Assembly (NCBI GenBank): GCA_003254905.1
Contig: QANU01018855.1
Coordinates: forward strand, 220,612 to 284,611
Origin: Nissolia schottii
Taxonomy: Eukaryota > Streptophyta > Magnoliopsida > Fabales > Fabaceae
Direction: 5' to 3'
DNA length: 64,000 nucleotides
Shown: piece after piece, positions 33,310-46,800 of the stretch
Layout: the number at the start of each line of letters is the position of its first letter
Position numbering within the stretch: the stretch's first letter is position 1
Position numbers and translations under genes: made by a program
Notes under the pieces: model-generated
What the model was told of the DNA's origin: nothing
What the model saw: the letters and a program-made list of their open reading frames with translations, nothing else
The model's database searches: none

Positions 33310-33860
33310 CGGCGGATGAAAATGGCTACTTGAGTTTTGTGTGTGTTTCCTTTTGTTTAGTACTGGGGACGGATTTAATGGTCATGCTATCTTTGAGATT
33401 ATTTAGTGGTTTTGTCACAATATTACGAAATTGGCACTGCACACACATTTTCAGGGTGATAAATGCTGATACTTAATTTATTAATTTTTTATTATTTTTA
33501 TAATTAAATTTATTAAATTTTATTATCATTTAATATTTCATATTTTATATGATTGTAATAAATTTTTTATTAATTAAATTATTTAAAAAATCATCTTATA
33601 AGAGATTTAAAAATTTATATGTAAATCATATAATTTATTAATATGTCATATTAAATTATAAAATAATAATAAAATTAATTAAATTCAATTAAAAATATTA
33701 TTAAAAATAAATTAATTAAATAACGTATTTACATGAAAAACCCCCCATTTTCATAGTTATTAATATAGCGTTTGTAAGCGTATGGAAAATACAGAGACGG
33801 TATAGAGACGCAGGGAGGACTTGTACACCTCAGCTATCTATCATTGTCCTTTGTTAAGTA
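33310..33860. other. IIL1 upstream DNA, AT-rich
   Basis: The 5' flank of IIL1 followed by very AT-rich DNA (about 33470-33730). No gene was seen. Confidence 0.5.
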
Positions 33861-33864
33861 TAAG

Positions 33865-33890
33865 TTACCAAGAGAGAGCCGCAAATTTGG
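33865..33890 (+). pseudogene. NLR 3'-end relic
   Basis: 'taccaagagagagccgcaaa' plus 'tttgg' matches the last coding stretch of the intact NLR (13559-13585, residues YQEREPQIW) except for one missing AG unit. The match is short and could be chance, but the flanking position next to duplication copy B mirrors the CC-NBS fragment next to copy A. Confidence 0.5.
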
Positions 33891-33892
33891 TC

Positions 33893-33927
33893 CATATGGC
33901 ATATGGCATATGGCATATGGCATATGG
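33893..33927 (+). repeat. (CATATGG)5 tandem repeat
   Basis: Five perfect 7-bp units immediately after the NLR relic. Confidence 0.95.
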
Positions 33928-35136
33928 CATTGACTGAAATTGTGATAAGCTCCTTAGTTAAAGTAGTATTTTTATTAACTAACTATCAAATTTAAATAAG
34001 GACTGCTACTTAGCACGACAGAAATTGTTCGAATGGTACTCGATATACTACAGTCGACTTAATGTTATAATAAAATGGGGGAGACAATTATGGAGGAGAG
34101 AGAAAACAGTTGTGTATTGCTCATTCGCACAAAATGTCCGACATGTGTGTCGAGCTAAGTCTCTTTCCAATTTAAATCTCATACCGGTTGTTTCGCCTAA
34201 CTTAGCATAATTTTTGAGTGCTCAAGTCTTGGACACACCCCTTAAAACACAGTTATTATGTATAATAGTTTATATTAATTAAATGTTTGGAATTTTCTCG
34301 CTCAATTTATTTTTCCTAAAGCTAACTATATATTATTTTTTTAATATAAATTTTAGATTTTATTAAATTTATTCCTCTTACCGCACTAAATCCTTTTTAA
34401 TTTAAAACTAACATTCTCTCACCATTAACATTTAAAAATATTTAAACTAAAAGCAAAATAATTTAAATAAAAAATAAGAGCATAAATCTAAAATAATTTA
34501 TGTACGTAACACGTGTATCAAAGTGGTTTTAAGTAAAAAAGCTATTGTCTCATTTAGGCAAATAATCTAAAGGTGTTGTTAAAGTACTTAAACCATAGTT
34601 CATAGAGTGCAAACAAAATTTTAGAACAAAGATTTTTAGGTGTCCTCCTGACAAGGACAAGAAAAATTACTGCAAAATTATTCAATATGCACTTCAGCTT
34701 TGTAGGTTATAATTGTTACTCGCTTTAACTACATTTTTAATGTAATAGCAGAAGTGTTGAGCACTGCATATATAATATAGAGCAACACCTAAAAATCTCA
34801 TTAAGATCACGCTGAATTATATTTCTTATATAATTTGAGTCTCAAACTGTATTCGAAAATAAGTAATTTTTATTTTAACAAGAAGGGTTGTTTTGAACCG
34901 AAGCATGGTATGCAACATTGCAACCTATAAACCAACACACATTTTCCTACTGTTATTGGAGATCACAACTTAAAGCTGATATGCTTCAACACTGTTTCTT
35001 GAAGAAGAAGAACAAGGGTCATGTTTATCACAACTTAGGAATTTTATATAAAGATAGAAGAAGGAAGAAGCCAATGTTACCTTATGAAGTGTCAAAATTC
35101 AGTTGTGTAACTAAGTAAAGAGAGTAAGGAACCCGT

Positions 35137-35220
35137 GTTGGAGAAGGGGAGCACGTGCAAAAGAATACTCGAACCAATAGAGCACCAAAGATTTTCTTGC
35201 ACGTGCCCTGCTTCTCCAAC
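35137..35220 (-). ncRNA. MIR164: MIR164 precursor hairpin
   Basis: On the minus strand the 5' arm carries a 21-mer at 35198-35218, starting TGGAGAAGCAGG and ending GGCACGTGCA. As remembered, it is identical to conserved plant miR164, which guides cleavage of NAC-family transcripts (CUC1/2, NAC1) in organ-boundary and root development. The 3' arm (35139-35159) supplies the star strand, starting TGCACGTGCTCC. The two arms pair almost fully, with a short loop of about 38 nt, and partial pairing seems to extend outward to about 35120-35236. A TATA box lies about 90 bp upstream. The conserved 2 kb beyond it is the likely promoter. Confidence 0.93.
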
Positions 35221-35307
35221 AAGGAACTTCTCACTCAGTGCACACACCTTCAGTGTAAACTAGGGAGATGTAGTGGAAGTTGAACTAAGAAGTGGAAAAT
35301 GGCTCAG

Positions 35308-35316
35308 TATTTATAG
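35308..35316 (-). promoter_or_regulatory. TATA box of MIR164
   Basis: CTATAAATA on the minus strand, about 90 bp upstream of the hairpin, so transcription would start near 35280. The motif and its flanks are conserved in duplication copy A. Confidence 0.65.
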
Positions 35317-38205
35317 GTAGCAAACCTTAGAGAGAGAGCCAGAGACATGAGAGATTTTATGTGAGGAAACGTCGCAATAGCAATGAGTGAAGATCTTTTT
35401 GTAGAGAAAAAAATAAATAAAATAAAATAAAGTGAAATTAAATTTAAAAAAATTGAAAAGTCTGGCAAAATCATGCCATGCCATGCCATGCCATCATTGC
35501 AAGTACACAGAAAATTCAAAGAAGGGATATATCCAAGGAAACTTAAATTCAGTCTTGTCTCCCTTAATTTCATAAACATAAAAAAGTCACCAACCCCACT
35601 TTGTTCATTTGAGGTTCACTGCTGTAGCAGAGAGACTAACTAGTACATGCCCTCTGAAGGGAGGAGTTATTATTGTAACCTTTCTCATTTTGCAAGGCTA
35701 ATAAAAAATGTAACATGTGCTACAGCAGTAAGAGATTAATTTTGATACACTTTAGTGTAAAGTATTTTGCAATAAATTTTTAAGTGAGTACAAATTTAAT
35801 ACTTCATCTTTAGGTATAAATAATTATTGCATATTTTATTAAGTGTTTTTAGGTCTCATTAAATGACATTTACTTTTATTGTGAGTATGTTCAAGAATAA
35901 GATGTTAGTTGTGTGCTTTCTCATGTTTTACACTGTCAATTAATTATATAGCATCATGTGTATAACTTTTGAGATAATTATTATAAGAGTCAAATACTTT
36001 TAAATGTACGGTAAACTCTAAAGCTAAACTTTTACATTGATTATATATCAAAATTAAATTCATATTTTAAGTAATACTTCAAGGAAAACAAAAAATCATG
36101 TTGAGATTATCTTTGAAGTAAAAAGTAAAATAAAATTGTAACTGTTTTTAAATTAATTAATCAGTGATGCTTATTCAAAATGTAATTTTATGAAATTATC
36201 ACGAAAGGATTGATAAGAACACATGTGAGTCCAATAATCAAGGAGGGGGAAAAGAATCACAAATGAATCATAATTGAATTCACACAAAAACAAAATCAAG
36301 TCATCATGCTCGAGTTTAACTCTTGTAGATAGAAAAAATTAGTGTTTAAGAGCTTCATTCATATAGAAGACCAATGATTTGAATTCGATTAAGTAGAATC
36401 CAATAAACTTAAAATACTGATATTTTCGATTTAAAAAATGTACACCTTATTAAATAAAATAAATGGAGATGAGTTCTAGTTATTGGTTAATAATTTCATT
36501 TTAAAAGAACTCTTATCCTACTTCAAAAAGAACTTTAGAATTTCTCCTCTCAGAAGGGTCCTTTGCCCCCTTTGCTCGTACTAATGCCAGACGTTGGATC
36601 AACAAATGTTGGGTCCCACATGCATAAGGGGCTCCCCTACATGGCTACGTTGGGTCTGGAAAGAATTGGATGGTGCAATGACCAAGCAACAAGGGGAGAA
36701 GAATAATGAAAAAGAGTGCATGTAGGGCTTTGCGTGTTGGTCGCAAGTTTTTGAGTATGGCATGTGTGTGAGTGCCTTATGTGAGTCTTAGAGAAAGTTG
36801 GGGGTGGCTCCCTAGGTTGATATCATTCCCTATGTGTAATAGGTTCCTTTACTAATTATGTTATTTGTACTTATTATTCATGGACAATGTATCGTTCATA
36901 ATTCATCTATCATTAAATGTGATTTCAACGAAATTTATACTATATTGAAATCTAATCCAATGGTGGATGAGTTGTGAGTTGGCACAACATCTTACAAATA
37001 ATGAATAAAAACAACATTTCTTTTTTTCTCCATAGAGTTTTTGGTCCTTAATCAAGCGCAAAAAAATTCTTGTGTGATTATGAAATGTCATATTAAATAT
37101 GTTATTGATCATACAATGATTAATATTTTAACTCTAATTGATATATATATTCTCTTGATAAAAATTAAAATGTTGTTTATTGTGTGATTAAGACTATATT
37201 TAACGTGACGCATGATGACATCGTGATATCTCCTCTAAGAGTGGGTGGTAGACTGCAAGAATTTCAATGACTTAACATTAATACCTAAACACTGCCCGTG
37301 AAGGACTCAAGACTTTACGCCTGGCAAGTCGGTATAGGTTGTAGGGTTATAGCTATCCCTTCGAATTCAAAGGCTAGCCACATAACTCTGTTCCTTTTTA
37401 ATGAGTGTATAATTTTCCTTTTTATGCATACTAATTGGCAAATCATCCTTTGATCATAGCATAATTGTACTTGCAATCCTATAATTGTACATGCTTAAGG
37501 GTATTGTCCCTTTTAAGTTTTTCCTAAAGGTTTTAATGAGGCAAGTCTCACTATGTGAAGCGTTGTTAAGTTTTAGTGGCTTGGTGGTTTTCATAACTAT
37601 TTTACCCACAATTTTGTTGAATGAATGACATTTGGACTTATTGAGGGAGAAAAAAAAAAAGTAATTTGATGCTTAGGAAAAGTGGCTCATTGCATGAAAC
37701 TCTTACTTGGTGGGGTTTAAAGAGAGTACATGTATATAGTCTTATTCTTACAAACGGAAATGTGATTTTTAAACTTTAAACTTGTGACCTTCATGATTTA
37801 AGTAATTTGATGCTTACTTTTTATAAATAAGATCTTGAATTTGAATATTTTAAAAAGAGAAAAACAACGTTAAGAGAACTTTATTCAAGCAATAGCCAAA
37901 ACATAATAAAGAAGATGTAATAAATTTGTTTTACGACAATAATTAAGTATTCTCCCGTTAGGTAAATTCAATTATGCACACTCCTTATGCAAGTGAAAAA
38001 ATGAAATTGGACTTGAAATCTCTCTCTAACCTAGTTCCATCCTTTACCATCACATAAAGTATGCAAAACTAGGTCAAAATCTACATCATTTTCACCAAAG
38101 AGAATCCCCTACATGTCCTGTTTTGAAAGGTTTTCGTTCATTTTTTCCCCTTCCCTTTGGTGAAGAGGAGTAATGAAACATTGCAAGTCTAGGTGAATAG
38201 CATGC

Positions 38206-38208
<3 letters not shown>

Positions 38209-38244
<36 letters not shown>
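38209..38244. repeat. (GA)n microsatellite
   Basis: About 18 GA units, followed by unique sequence. Confidence 0.95.
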
Positions 38245-38250
<6 letters not shown>

Positions 38251-40521
38251 GTGCCGTGCAGCAATGGTTCAAATCCTAGTTTCAGTTTCTTCATAGGTCA
38301 CACTCACGCATTCCCCCCATCATTACCCTTTGCTGTGTATATCCCCTTGCCACACTGATCATGCCAATTTGAATTATGGCAACAATGCAAAGTATGAAAA
38401 CATGTCACCAGTGGATTCCTACATATTGACAAGCACTCATGTCTCGTGCATTAAAGAAAACAGATAAGGTCCATGCAGGGTAAGGGAAGGGTAGTGAAGT
38501 CCTAGTGTCATTTAAAGATGGATGAAACCTGCAGGGATCCTTGTTAAATAAGGAGTGTCATACACTTTGTGATCTTAAACCGGTTACATTACAACATGTA
38601 TCCATATATCAAATCCCGCTGTAATGGTTATTTGGTTAAATACATTTTAAGAGTAACTATTTTTGATATATGAGATATTCGTTAGTTGATTTTTTTGGCT
38701 ATAAGACAAATAAAATCTAATTAGTTCTGAAATTTAAAAAATGTTTGGTTAAATAGTTCTAGAAGTGGATAAAATTTTATCTATGGGATATTGGAATTAA
38801 ATTGAATTTTCTTGGATATCATGTAGATAAAATCTAGTCATTTCTAAAATGAGAATGAGTCCTCTCAATTAAATTTTTTGTTATATATTGTTAAATATGA
38901 TTTTTTTATCAGTATTTTTTATTACTTTTGTCATGCATATAGCTCATCTCATCAATTAATGATAAAAAATTACATTTAACAACCGATGAAAAAAATTTAA
39001 TCAAAACCATCTATTATCTTCTAACTGCATTTTTTTTTAAATATGACTAAACCAAAAAAGTTATTACCGTGCATCATACACAATTTGGTATATCAGTACA
39101 CCTTGTGATCTTTGCCATTAGATCACAAGTTAAATCACACTCCTTGATTAACAGGTATAATGGTAGCAAGCGCCTTCAAGATGGATTGGAGCAGTTATGG
39201 GGTTTTGAAAAACAATGGCTATGTGGGAGAAAAGCATAGATTCTGGATGAGGTCATTGTCAAATCTAAGGGACTTTAATATTGGCGTGTGCATCCTGCAC
39301 TTGGGTATGTAGTAAATGCTTTATTTGGTCAGGCACCCCTTACTATTCAAAGGCTTTTGAGACTCAATCATGGCTCCTAAGCAGCTAAAATTATACAGCA
39401 ATTGATGTGTGTGGTTGACTATGCCTCAGAAAAAGGAACAGCAACACAACCGAAAGGCACTTGCTTCTTTTCCCCTCATTGAATTTTTGGGGGAAATGGT
39501 TTATATGTATCTATAACAAATTTGAGAAATGGTAAAATTGTTTTGTTTCGTTCAATAATTGGCAGCATGGAGCTAGTGCCATGTCCATGTTAGCTAATAT
39601 GGGCGACTTTGGGACTTAGCCTCCTATTAATATTAATATGAAAAAAAAATTATTAGAAAAATATTTTTTTTTTCTCTCTGTTACATCAACTTTGTTACAA
39701 TCAGGGAATAGATCATAATAAGCCTGTATTCGGTATGAGCTAAAGTTGGGGGAAAGTTTTTTCTAAAACTCATTGATGTCATACCCTAAGCAAGCGAATT
39801 GCCAACAATGGTTCTCTCCAATGCCAAAACCCAAACAGTATGTAAAGTCTTTCATTCTGCCGAAACAATGCAATAGGATTGAATTAGGTTTGGCCAGCAT
39901 TTCATTTGTGATGCAAAAGGCCACTTAGCCATTTATTGACTTTATGGTTGTGTCATGAGGATAAAGAATTAAAATACAAAACGAAAAGTCAATTTTGTAT
40001 TATGTTTGGTAATAATATACACGACACAGTTTATTATATTTGTATCATGTTTAATTTTATGGTGACAAGACATAAAAGCATGACAAATGACTTAAAATAT
40101 TATTTGTGTCTCTTTCTTACTCACTCATAATTTCATTAAAATTTTATTTCCCTCCTTGTGTCCATGTAAAATGGAAATATAAAAAATATACTAATTTTTT
40201 ATTTTGAAACACTAAGTTTTTGTACTTATCTTCATAACTAAATAAAATTATATTTCTATACCTTATATTTATGTCATGTATCAACAATCAAATACAATGT
40301 ATTGTCAACCTCTATTACACCTACCAACATGTTAATTTAAATGAGCGTGCTCACTTGAATTTCAAGTGAGCACTGAAACTATACGTGTTTTATATGGGCT
40401 ACACCGTAATTGGCGTGCAAGTAGTAGTGTTTCCTTATAGGGTAACAGTTCACGAAAAACCATGCAAACCACTCCCTCCTCCCCTTAAAAAAATGACTAT
40501 TTGTCACCAGGAATGAGCGTG

Positions 40522-40523
<2 letters not shown>

Positions 40524-40554
<31 letters not shown>
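40524..40554. repeat. (ATT)n microsatellite
   Basis: About ten TTA/ATT units. Confidence 0.95.
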
Positions 40555-40555
<1 letters not shown>

Positions 40556-40861
40556 TGGACATTTCTTGCTTTGTAAATTATCTCTCATCCTAGTTTCAAT
40601 TTGGTTCTTTTGACTTAACCCTACTGGCACAAATATAGAATCATAGAAAGCACTTACTACGCCTTTTACCTTCATTTTTTCTTAATCACATTGGAAAGAA
40701 AAGAAAGAAAAAATAAAAAAAAAGCAGTGCAAACCTTTTCCTTTACTCAGAAATAATACTTGACACTGATTCTCATTGTTGATTAGCTTGGGGAACTAGA
40801 AACAAGTGAAAAAAACCGAAGACAGTGATTACTGACATGTCCTACAGACCATGTCCGGTCG

Positions 40862-43800
40862 TTAACATCTTCGCTTAAAATTGAAATTTACATGAACGAC
40901 ATAGCACATCCTAATCTGCTCCACATTGTAAACAATGTACTCATTGTACAATAAAGATCCCTGCAACACAAAGTCATAGATTATAGAACAAATGTTAAGT
41001 CATAACAATCAAGATACTTGTCTGCCAATGAAATTTTCAATTCTAGCGCATACCTTCGTCCTTGAATTCTTTTTGGGTTTTCCCAAGGGAACTATGAGTC
41101 CGTCCTCAAGTGCCCGAGCTTGTGACAAATCCGGTTCAGTTGCTCCTACTCCTTTTGTGCTGCAATGAGATTGCAATCATGCATAAAAGATTATTAAACA
41201 CATTATTTGAAGTTATTATTTACTTGGTGGATTTTGAGCAATGAACTGAGAAAATGAGTCATATACGCCGGTAAACATCACGTGAGCCTGGATCCATGAC
41301 TTGTTGCATTGACCAACATATTAGATAAAGACGTATAAATATCAATTTAGATTTAACCATAGAATTAGATGACTCCACTTACCTGTCTCAGATAAAAAAA
41401 AATATATATTAATAAGTAAGAAACTGGAGAAACAAACCTCAGTTTTCCTTTTGGCAACTTATCAGCATCATATTTAGCCGTTAGAAGCTCAGCCATCTCA
41501 CCTAGTGCAACCTCACATAACAGTAACACTCCATCTGTAGCGGTATGAGTAGCAAAACAATAATTTGCACTTTTGGAGAACATGTCAGCAAAGTACACCC
41601 CCTTCCCAAACATGTATCCAGTAACAGGAGCCTCAGGTGGTGCAATGCGCAAACCTGACAATCATCAATCTCAAACTCAGATATTATAGCATCAAACAAT
41701 TTTAACTAGTCCACTCAACTAGGACATGCATGCAAACAAAAAAAGCTACTCAAAAATTGAGAGAAGGAATGACCTTGAGATAAAATTCCAGCCCAGTTTG
41801 TGAGTCGAGAACCATGCCACAAAAGCATCCTATTTTTTGTCCTGGAAAACTGTCATACAGTGTGGAGAGCAGTTGACTTAATTCAAAATGTGCGCATTTT
41901 CTTTTATAAAACAAATGTCTACATAATAAACCTTTGTAACAAACTATGACTTCAAGTTAAAAAACTATTTTTACAATAGAAAAAAATTAAGAGATAAATC
42001 ATTGTTATAGTGCATTAATCACACCTTTTGGAAGCGTTCAGCCTCTCCTTCTCTTGATGCTCTGAATATTTGAGCAATTTCCACTGAATAGTTTGAATGT
42101 GTTTCTGCATGAGTATTCTTCATGTACTTTTCAATCTGATTATCATCGAATGAGGCAAAATGGTGTAATTAATTGACACTCCAGTAGCAGGTCTGATTTA
42201 ATGAGATAGCAATATGCAACTATGCAGAATGCCTTTTTAAGCTCGGACATAAAAAAGATATGTCAACACCATTTAGATTTCACTATTCCTTAGATTTTTT
42301 TGCATGGTAATTAACAAGCTTTAATTTTTACAACAAAGACAGCATAAATGTTTTACCATTGAGAATTCCTCACAACCAAATTCAACTGGTACCAGTTCAC
42401 AATGAAGGCGTTGATAATGAGCATACAGGGGATCTCCCTACAGCAATTCAAGAATCATAGTCAAAAAGTAGAACAAGCCTAACTAGAAAGTAACGCAGAA
42501 ATATGACAAAAATTTATAGGAAACAGATTATCATATACCAGCCATTTTAACAATCAAGTTGTCAAAATATTAACAAGTAAAACAGAATTTTCAAGAGGAA
42601 AGACATGAGTAGCACAAACAAAATAGGAATGAATTTTATGCAAAAGATAAGTAGATATCGTGAAAAGGACACTTCCTCTATAAACAGAATTGAGTTAAAT
42701 TAAACATCATACGATTAAATTCCAAATATTAAATTGGTGCAATTAATAACTTTCCATATAAAACGAATCAATTTGGGATTCCTAACATACTAAATATTAT
42801 ATACCTGTCCTTTCATTACACCAAGGGAACTAATACTAAAACCATATATTTACTCGCTAAAATGTTGGATGATAGAACAAAATCAAATGTATCCGATTCA
42901 GCATAATTGGGGCTTTAATGTTAAATAATTAACATTTCATCTTACTTTCAGCAACCATAGGAGTGTCCCAGTTAAATTTGAAAACAATACTCGAAAAGAT
43001 TTTCATATAGTGCCAATCATCTACAAGACAGAAATTTAAACAAGGGTTACCTGCATTTCTGCATCAACTTCCAAGAGCTTTGTTGCAACCTCAATTTCAG
43101 CTAGAGCTTCAACCTTTAATCAAGTAGAAGTTGCAAAGAAATTGAAACAACACGCAGAGATAGTATCCACCAAAAACAAAGACAGCAGGAAAAAGATTAT
43201 TCTGAGCAACCAGAATAGTCAAAATTAAAAGTGAAAAGAGAAGGATTACCATTTCCAACTTGTGTTTTAACTTCTGAGGGGTGTCAATAACAAACTCTCC
43301 TGCCATTATTTATATTACAGTGTCAATTAGTATGCTTCACAGAAAAGAATGCACAACAACGTACCACCATGAGTTGTGAGAAAATAGCGTTTATGATTCT
43401 AACTACAAAATAAATCTCTATATGTGCACTTGGGATAGAGATAGCTTACGCATTTTTTTGAATCCAAAATCATGAGGAATTACAGTGTAGAATTCTCTGC
43501 AACAAGCCAATAAAACCATTAAATAATATGGTAATACAGTTTCTTTGAAACCAAATTCTCAAATGGAGGAAAATGATTCATAATAGCAAAAGCAGCACAC
43601 GGCTCTTTCAAATTCAAATAAACCAAAAGAAGGGCAATTACATCAACATAAAAAAATAAGGAGAAAAGAGAACAAAATCTCTTACCCACTTAATTGCTCG
43701 AGGGCTTTCCTATCAAATTTATCAATCACATCAGCAAGTCTTTTGAGAACATCATAACCCTAAATAATTCAAGAAATATAAATGGTTAATTTTTCACCAA

Positions 43801-46800
43801 AGCAAGATGTACAAACCACGCAAGTTGAAACTGTAGTGCCCAAAAAGATGAAAACAAAAAATTCATTATACGAGGGAACTTGTGCATTGTGATCAATATG
43901 TAAAAGACCACAGGTTTTAACTTTTACTTTTCTAAAACAAAATAGAGATTGAAGACTCTGGCTCATGGTGCAAAAGTGTTTATTTAGTTATTCTTACCAA
44001 TAAGTACAAGGATATATTTTCTAAATCTAATAACTGATATATAAAAGAAGAATTCATAAGACAAACTATGCTGTAGTGGTCAATGGTAGTAATTTATTAA
44101 AGAATATTGACTTCATCAACAACGTGATAACAACACAACAAAGAAATTAGTATATGTGATGGACTCCTGAAAGGAACAATAAATAAAATCACACAAATGC
44201 CAAAGGAGAAAAAATTAACATGCTGAAGGACTTACCTTCAAAATTGTTGATTTGCTAAGTTTTCCAAGGGGTAACTTGTTTGCATTGTACCCTGAAAGAA
44301 AGATCCCACAGCTAAAGTAGATAAAGAATATTGAAATAGATTACATCAAAATTCAAGAGAAAGGTCACAAATGTATGTCAATGAGTATTGATGTGAGTAA
44401 GTGACTAAACCAAATGTCTAGCATACTTTTGGATCATATGATCTCAGACTCCTCCAATTGAAAGAAACAATAACTAACCTATTTCCATCATTTGCTGATT
44501 CATCATGCTCACATTGCAAATAAGAGATATAAACTTTGCAACCCGGGGCTCAAATTTTGATTCCATAGGTTGCTTTTTTAATGCGTAGCTGGCATTTTCC
44601 GTGACCTGAAAGCAATTGCCAATTGTTTAGAATGACCAATTGAAATAGTTTCTTCCTCCTCTCACTCCCCCTCCTCCAGCATAACCCCAAGTGAAAATAA
44701 CATCAATTACTGTTGACAAGAAACGAGTGAAGACCATTCTATAAATACAAAAACAAAGTGCTTCTATAAAAGAGACAATGAACTAATTTCATGATCAACA
44801 GAGAGTGGATCCCAGTTAATTGTAAAAGGTACAGCAGGTTACATTGAATGGAATAAGGGGAATAGAATTAAGGTAATATAACTCACATTAGATTCTTTTT
44901 CCTGACCACTATAATCCATTTCCAACCATGCATAACTATTTGGGTAGCAAATGAAATTTCTTCTATTGGACCAAGAATTCTTAGTCTTGGCTAAAAACTT
45001 CTGTTCAAACTCCTGAATGGCACTCACAGATGATGTGTAAGGTCCATGTAACTTGTCTTGACCCTTTACACCTACCCTTCCCCATCTATAGTAAACAAGA
45101 AATTTACCACCATCATCAGATTCTGCAAAAAATTATGATATAGGCTATAAGAAAACCCAATGGAACGAGAGAAAAGTTAATGGAGGAACACAAGTTAGAG
45201 TACAATTTCTACAAGTCAAGTGACGCAAATTTTTGGAACTAAGCACATTTTGAGTCAGAGACGATCATTAATATATTATAAATCAAACCAATCATCATTG
45301 AAATCCCAAAAAATGGAAGAGAATGCAAAATGACACAATAAACAGGAGGAAAACATGCACTAAACCATAGGTCATAAAATTCATAATTTTGCAGCTATAA
45401 AGACTTCTCGTTTCCAAAATTTGGTAACCATAATAAATCAATGCATCAAAAAGTCATCTTCACATCATAATTAAGTGATGGAGTTGAGAGTTAACCAAGA
45501 ACTTGAATCACGAAAAACTTATTATTGTTGTGCCCAACATTTGTCTGGTTCAACATGGCATCATAGATTTCACCACCCTGCATTTTAACGGAAAAAAAAA
45601 TGTTAGTCGTAACCCTATCAAGCAATCATTGTCCAAACCAAGCAAAAGCCATCAATTTCAACATCACAATGATAACAACAATATGCAATTATTATTGGAC
45701 TTGCCAGTTGCAGAACATGATACTGTGCTTTAACATAATCGGGAAGCCGTTGATCAAGAACAGCTGCGCCCTTCTTGGTTGCAGTGACTATCTTTTCCTC
45801 TTCCCCATGAGATGTAGCCTCTCCTACAGCCATTGCCACATCCATTACTTTGAATACAAACAGATAAAGGGAGGGGGGAGGCAATATATGTAATTTATAT
45901 GTTCCAAAATAAGTCACAAGGTAAGTGACAGATCACATACTGAGCATCCATTTTCCATTTTACTCCTAAAACTCACTTCCACAAGCACAACGCTTACACA
46001 ATAATGCCCTACAGTTCTCAATTCTCATTTTCTTCTCAGAAAAACAAAGTCAGAGTTGAAAGTTGAAACTCAACAAAGACTACATTTGAACAGCAATAAA
46101 AGTACGAGACCTGTTTCAGTATCTCTTTTTAGAGGGAATACTATCCTACCTCCTTCAAAAATTACACTTTAATATAGAAAGTTATAGTCAAAAGTTAGCA
46201 CATTGAGAGCATTTGTTAAATTTGAATAAACTGTCAATGCCTACGTTGCTTTCTCAATTCAGGCAAGTTTATGCCGTCAGGGATGTATCAACATGTTAAC
46301 TTTCGATACAACAACTATCAATTTTTCTATGTCTGATTATAACTTGTAAAAGCATTAGCATGACATTCCTTCCCAAAAAAAAAAAAACGATCAACCAAGT
46401 GAATCTCTAAATTAAAAGAAATGAGGAGCATACCATCCTCTACATTATCAGAACCTTTCTGCAACCCTTGAGAGACTCTCTCAAGCAGTTGTTTCTTAGA
46501 CCCAGAGGCCGAAACTCCAAGGAGGGACGCCTGTTGGCGGAGCTGCTGAACACTCATTTTGCAAAGTTCTTCAATCGCAGTGACCTTGTTAGAGTGGCTG
46601 TTGGAGTTCCCATTCTCAACATCCCTTTCACTATCTCTCGCTCTCTTCTTACCACTTAATAATGTACTATCAGCACAAGTGTCATCGTCAATACCAGAGT
46701 GGTTCTGAGCTTCTTTCCGAAGGGCATCTTCAAGCCTACAAACCTATAAGGTAATCAAAGTGCAGCATGCCACACATGATTATGATAAGATCGGCTCTTT

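Larger units (their letters stand above)
34040..37334. repeat. Segmental duplication copy B (partner 17220-19664)
   Basis: Same order and orientation as copy A, from 'ataataaaatgggggagac' to 'gcctggcaag'. It has an extra 34548-35300 that contains MIR164. Conserved blocks include 'ggctcagtatttataggtag', 'aaagtctggcaaaatcatgc' and 'gttgggtcccacatgcataa'. The copies look more than 90% alike by eye over most of the length. Confidence 0.92.
37335..40861. other. Intergenic DNA between MIR164 promoter and PARP
   Basis: No clear gene. A small frame at 39160-39312 (+) gives 50 residues beginning MVASAFKMDWSSYG and follows an AG that could be an acceptor. It matches nothing I know and may be chance. 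The remainder is AT-rich with scattered poly-A/T. Confidence 0.4.

Noticed and set aside
33893-33927. CRISPR-like array
   Set aside because: The 7-bp units are directly adjacent with no spacers; this is a simple tandem repeat in a plant genome.
38250-38290. Possible tRNA T-arm (ggttcaaatcc)
   Set aside because: No matching acceptor, D or anticodon arms around it.
41774-41841. Shorter PARP exon 14 starting at 41841
   Set aside because: That acceptor gives an immediate stop; the AG at 41850/41851 restores the conserved frame.
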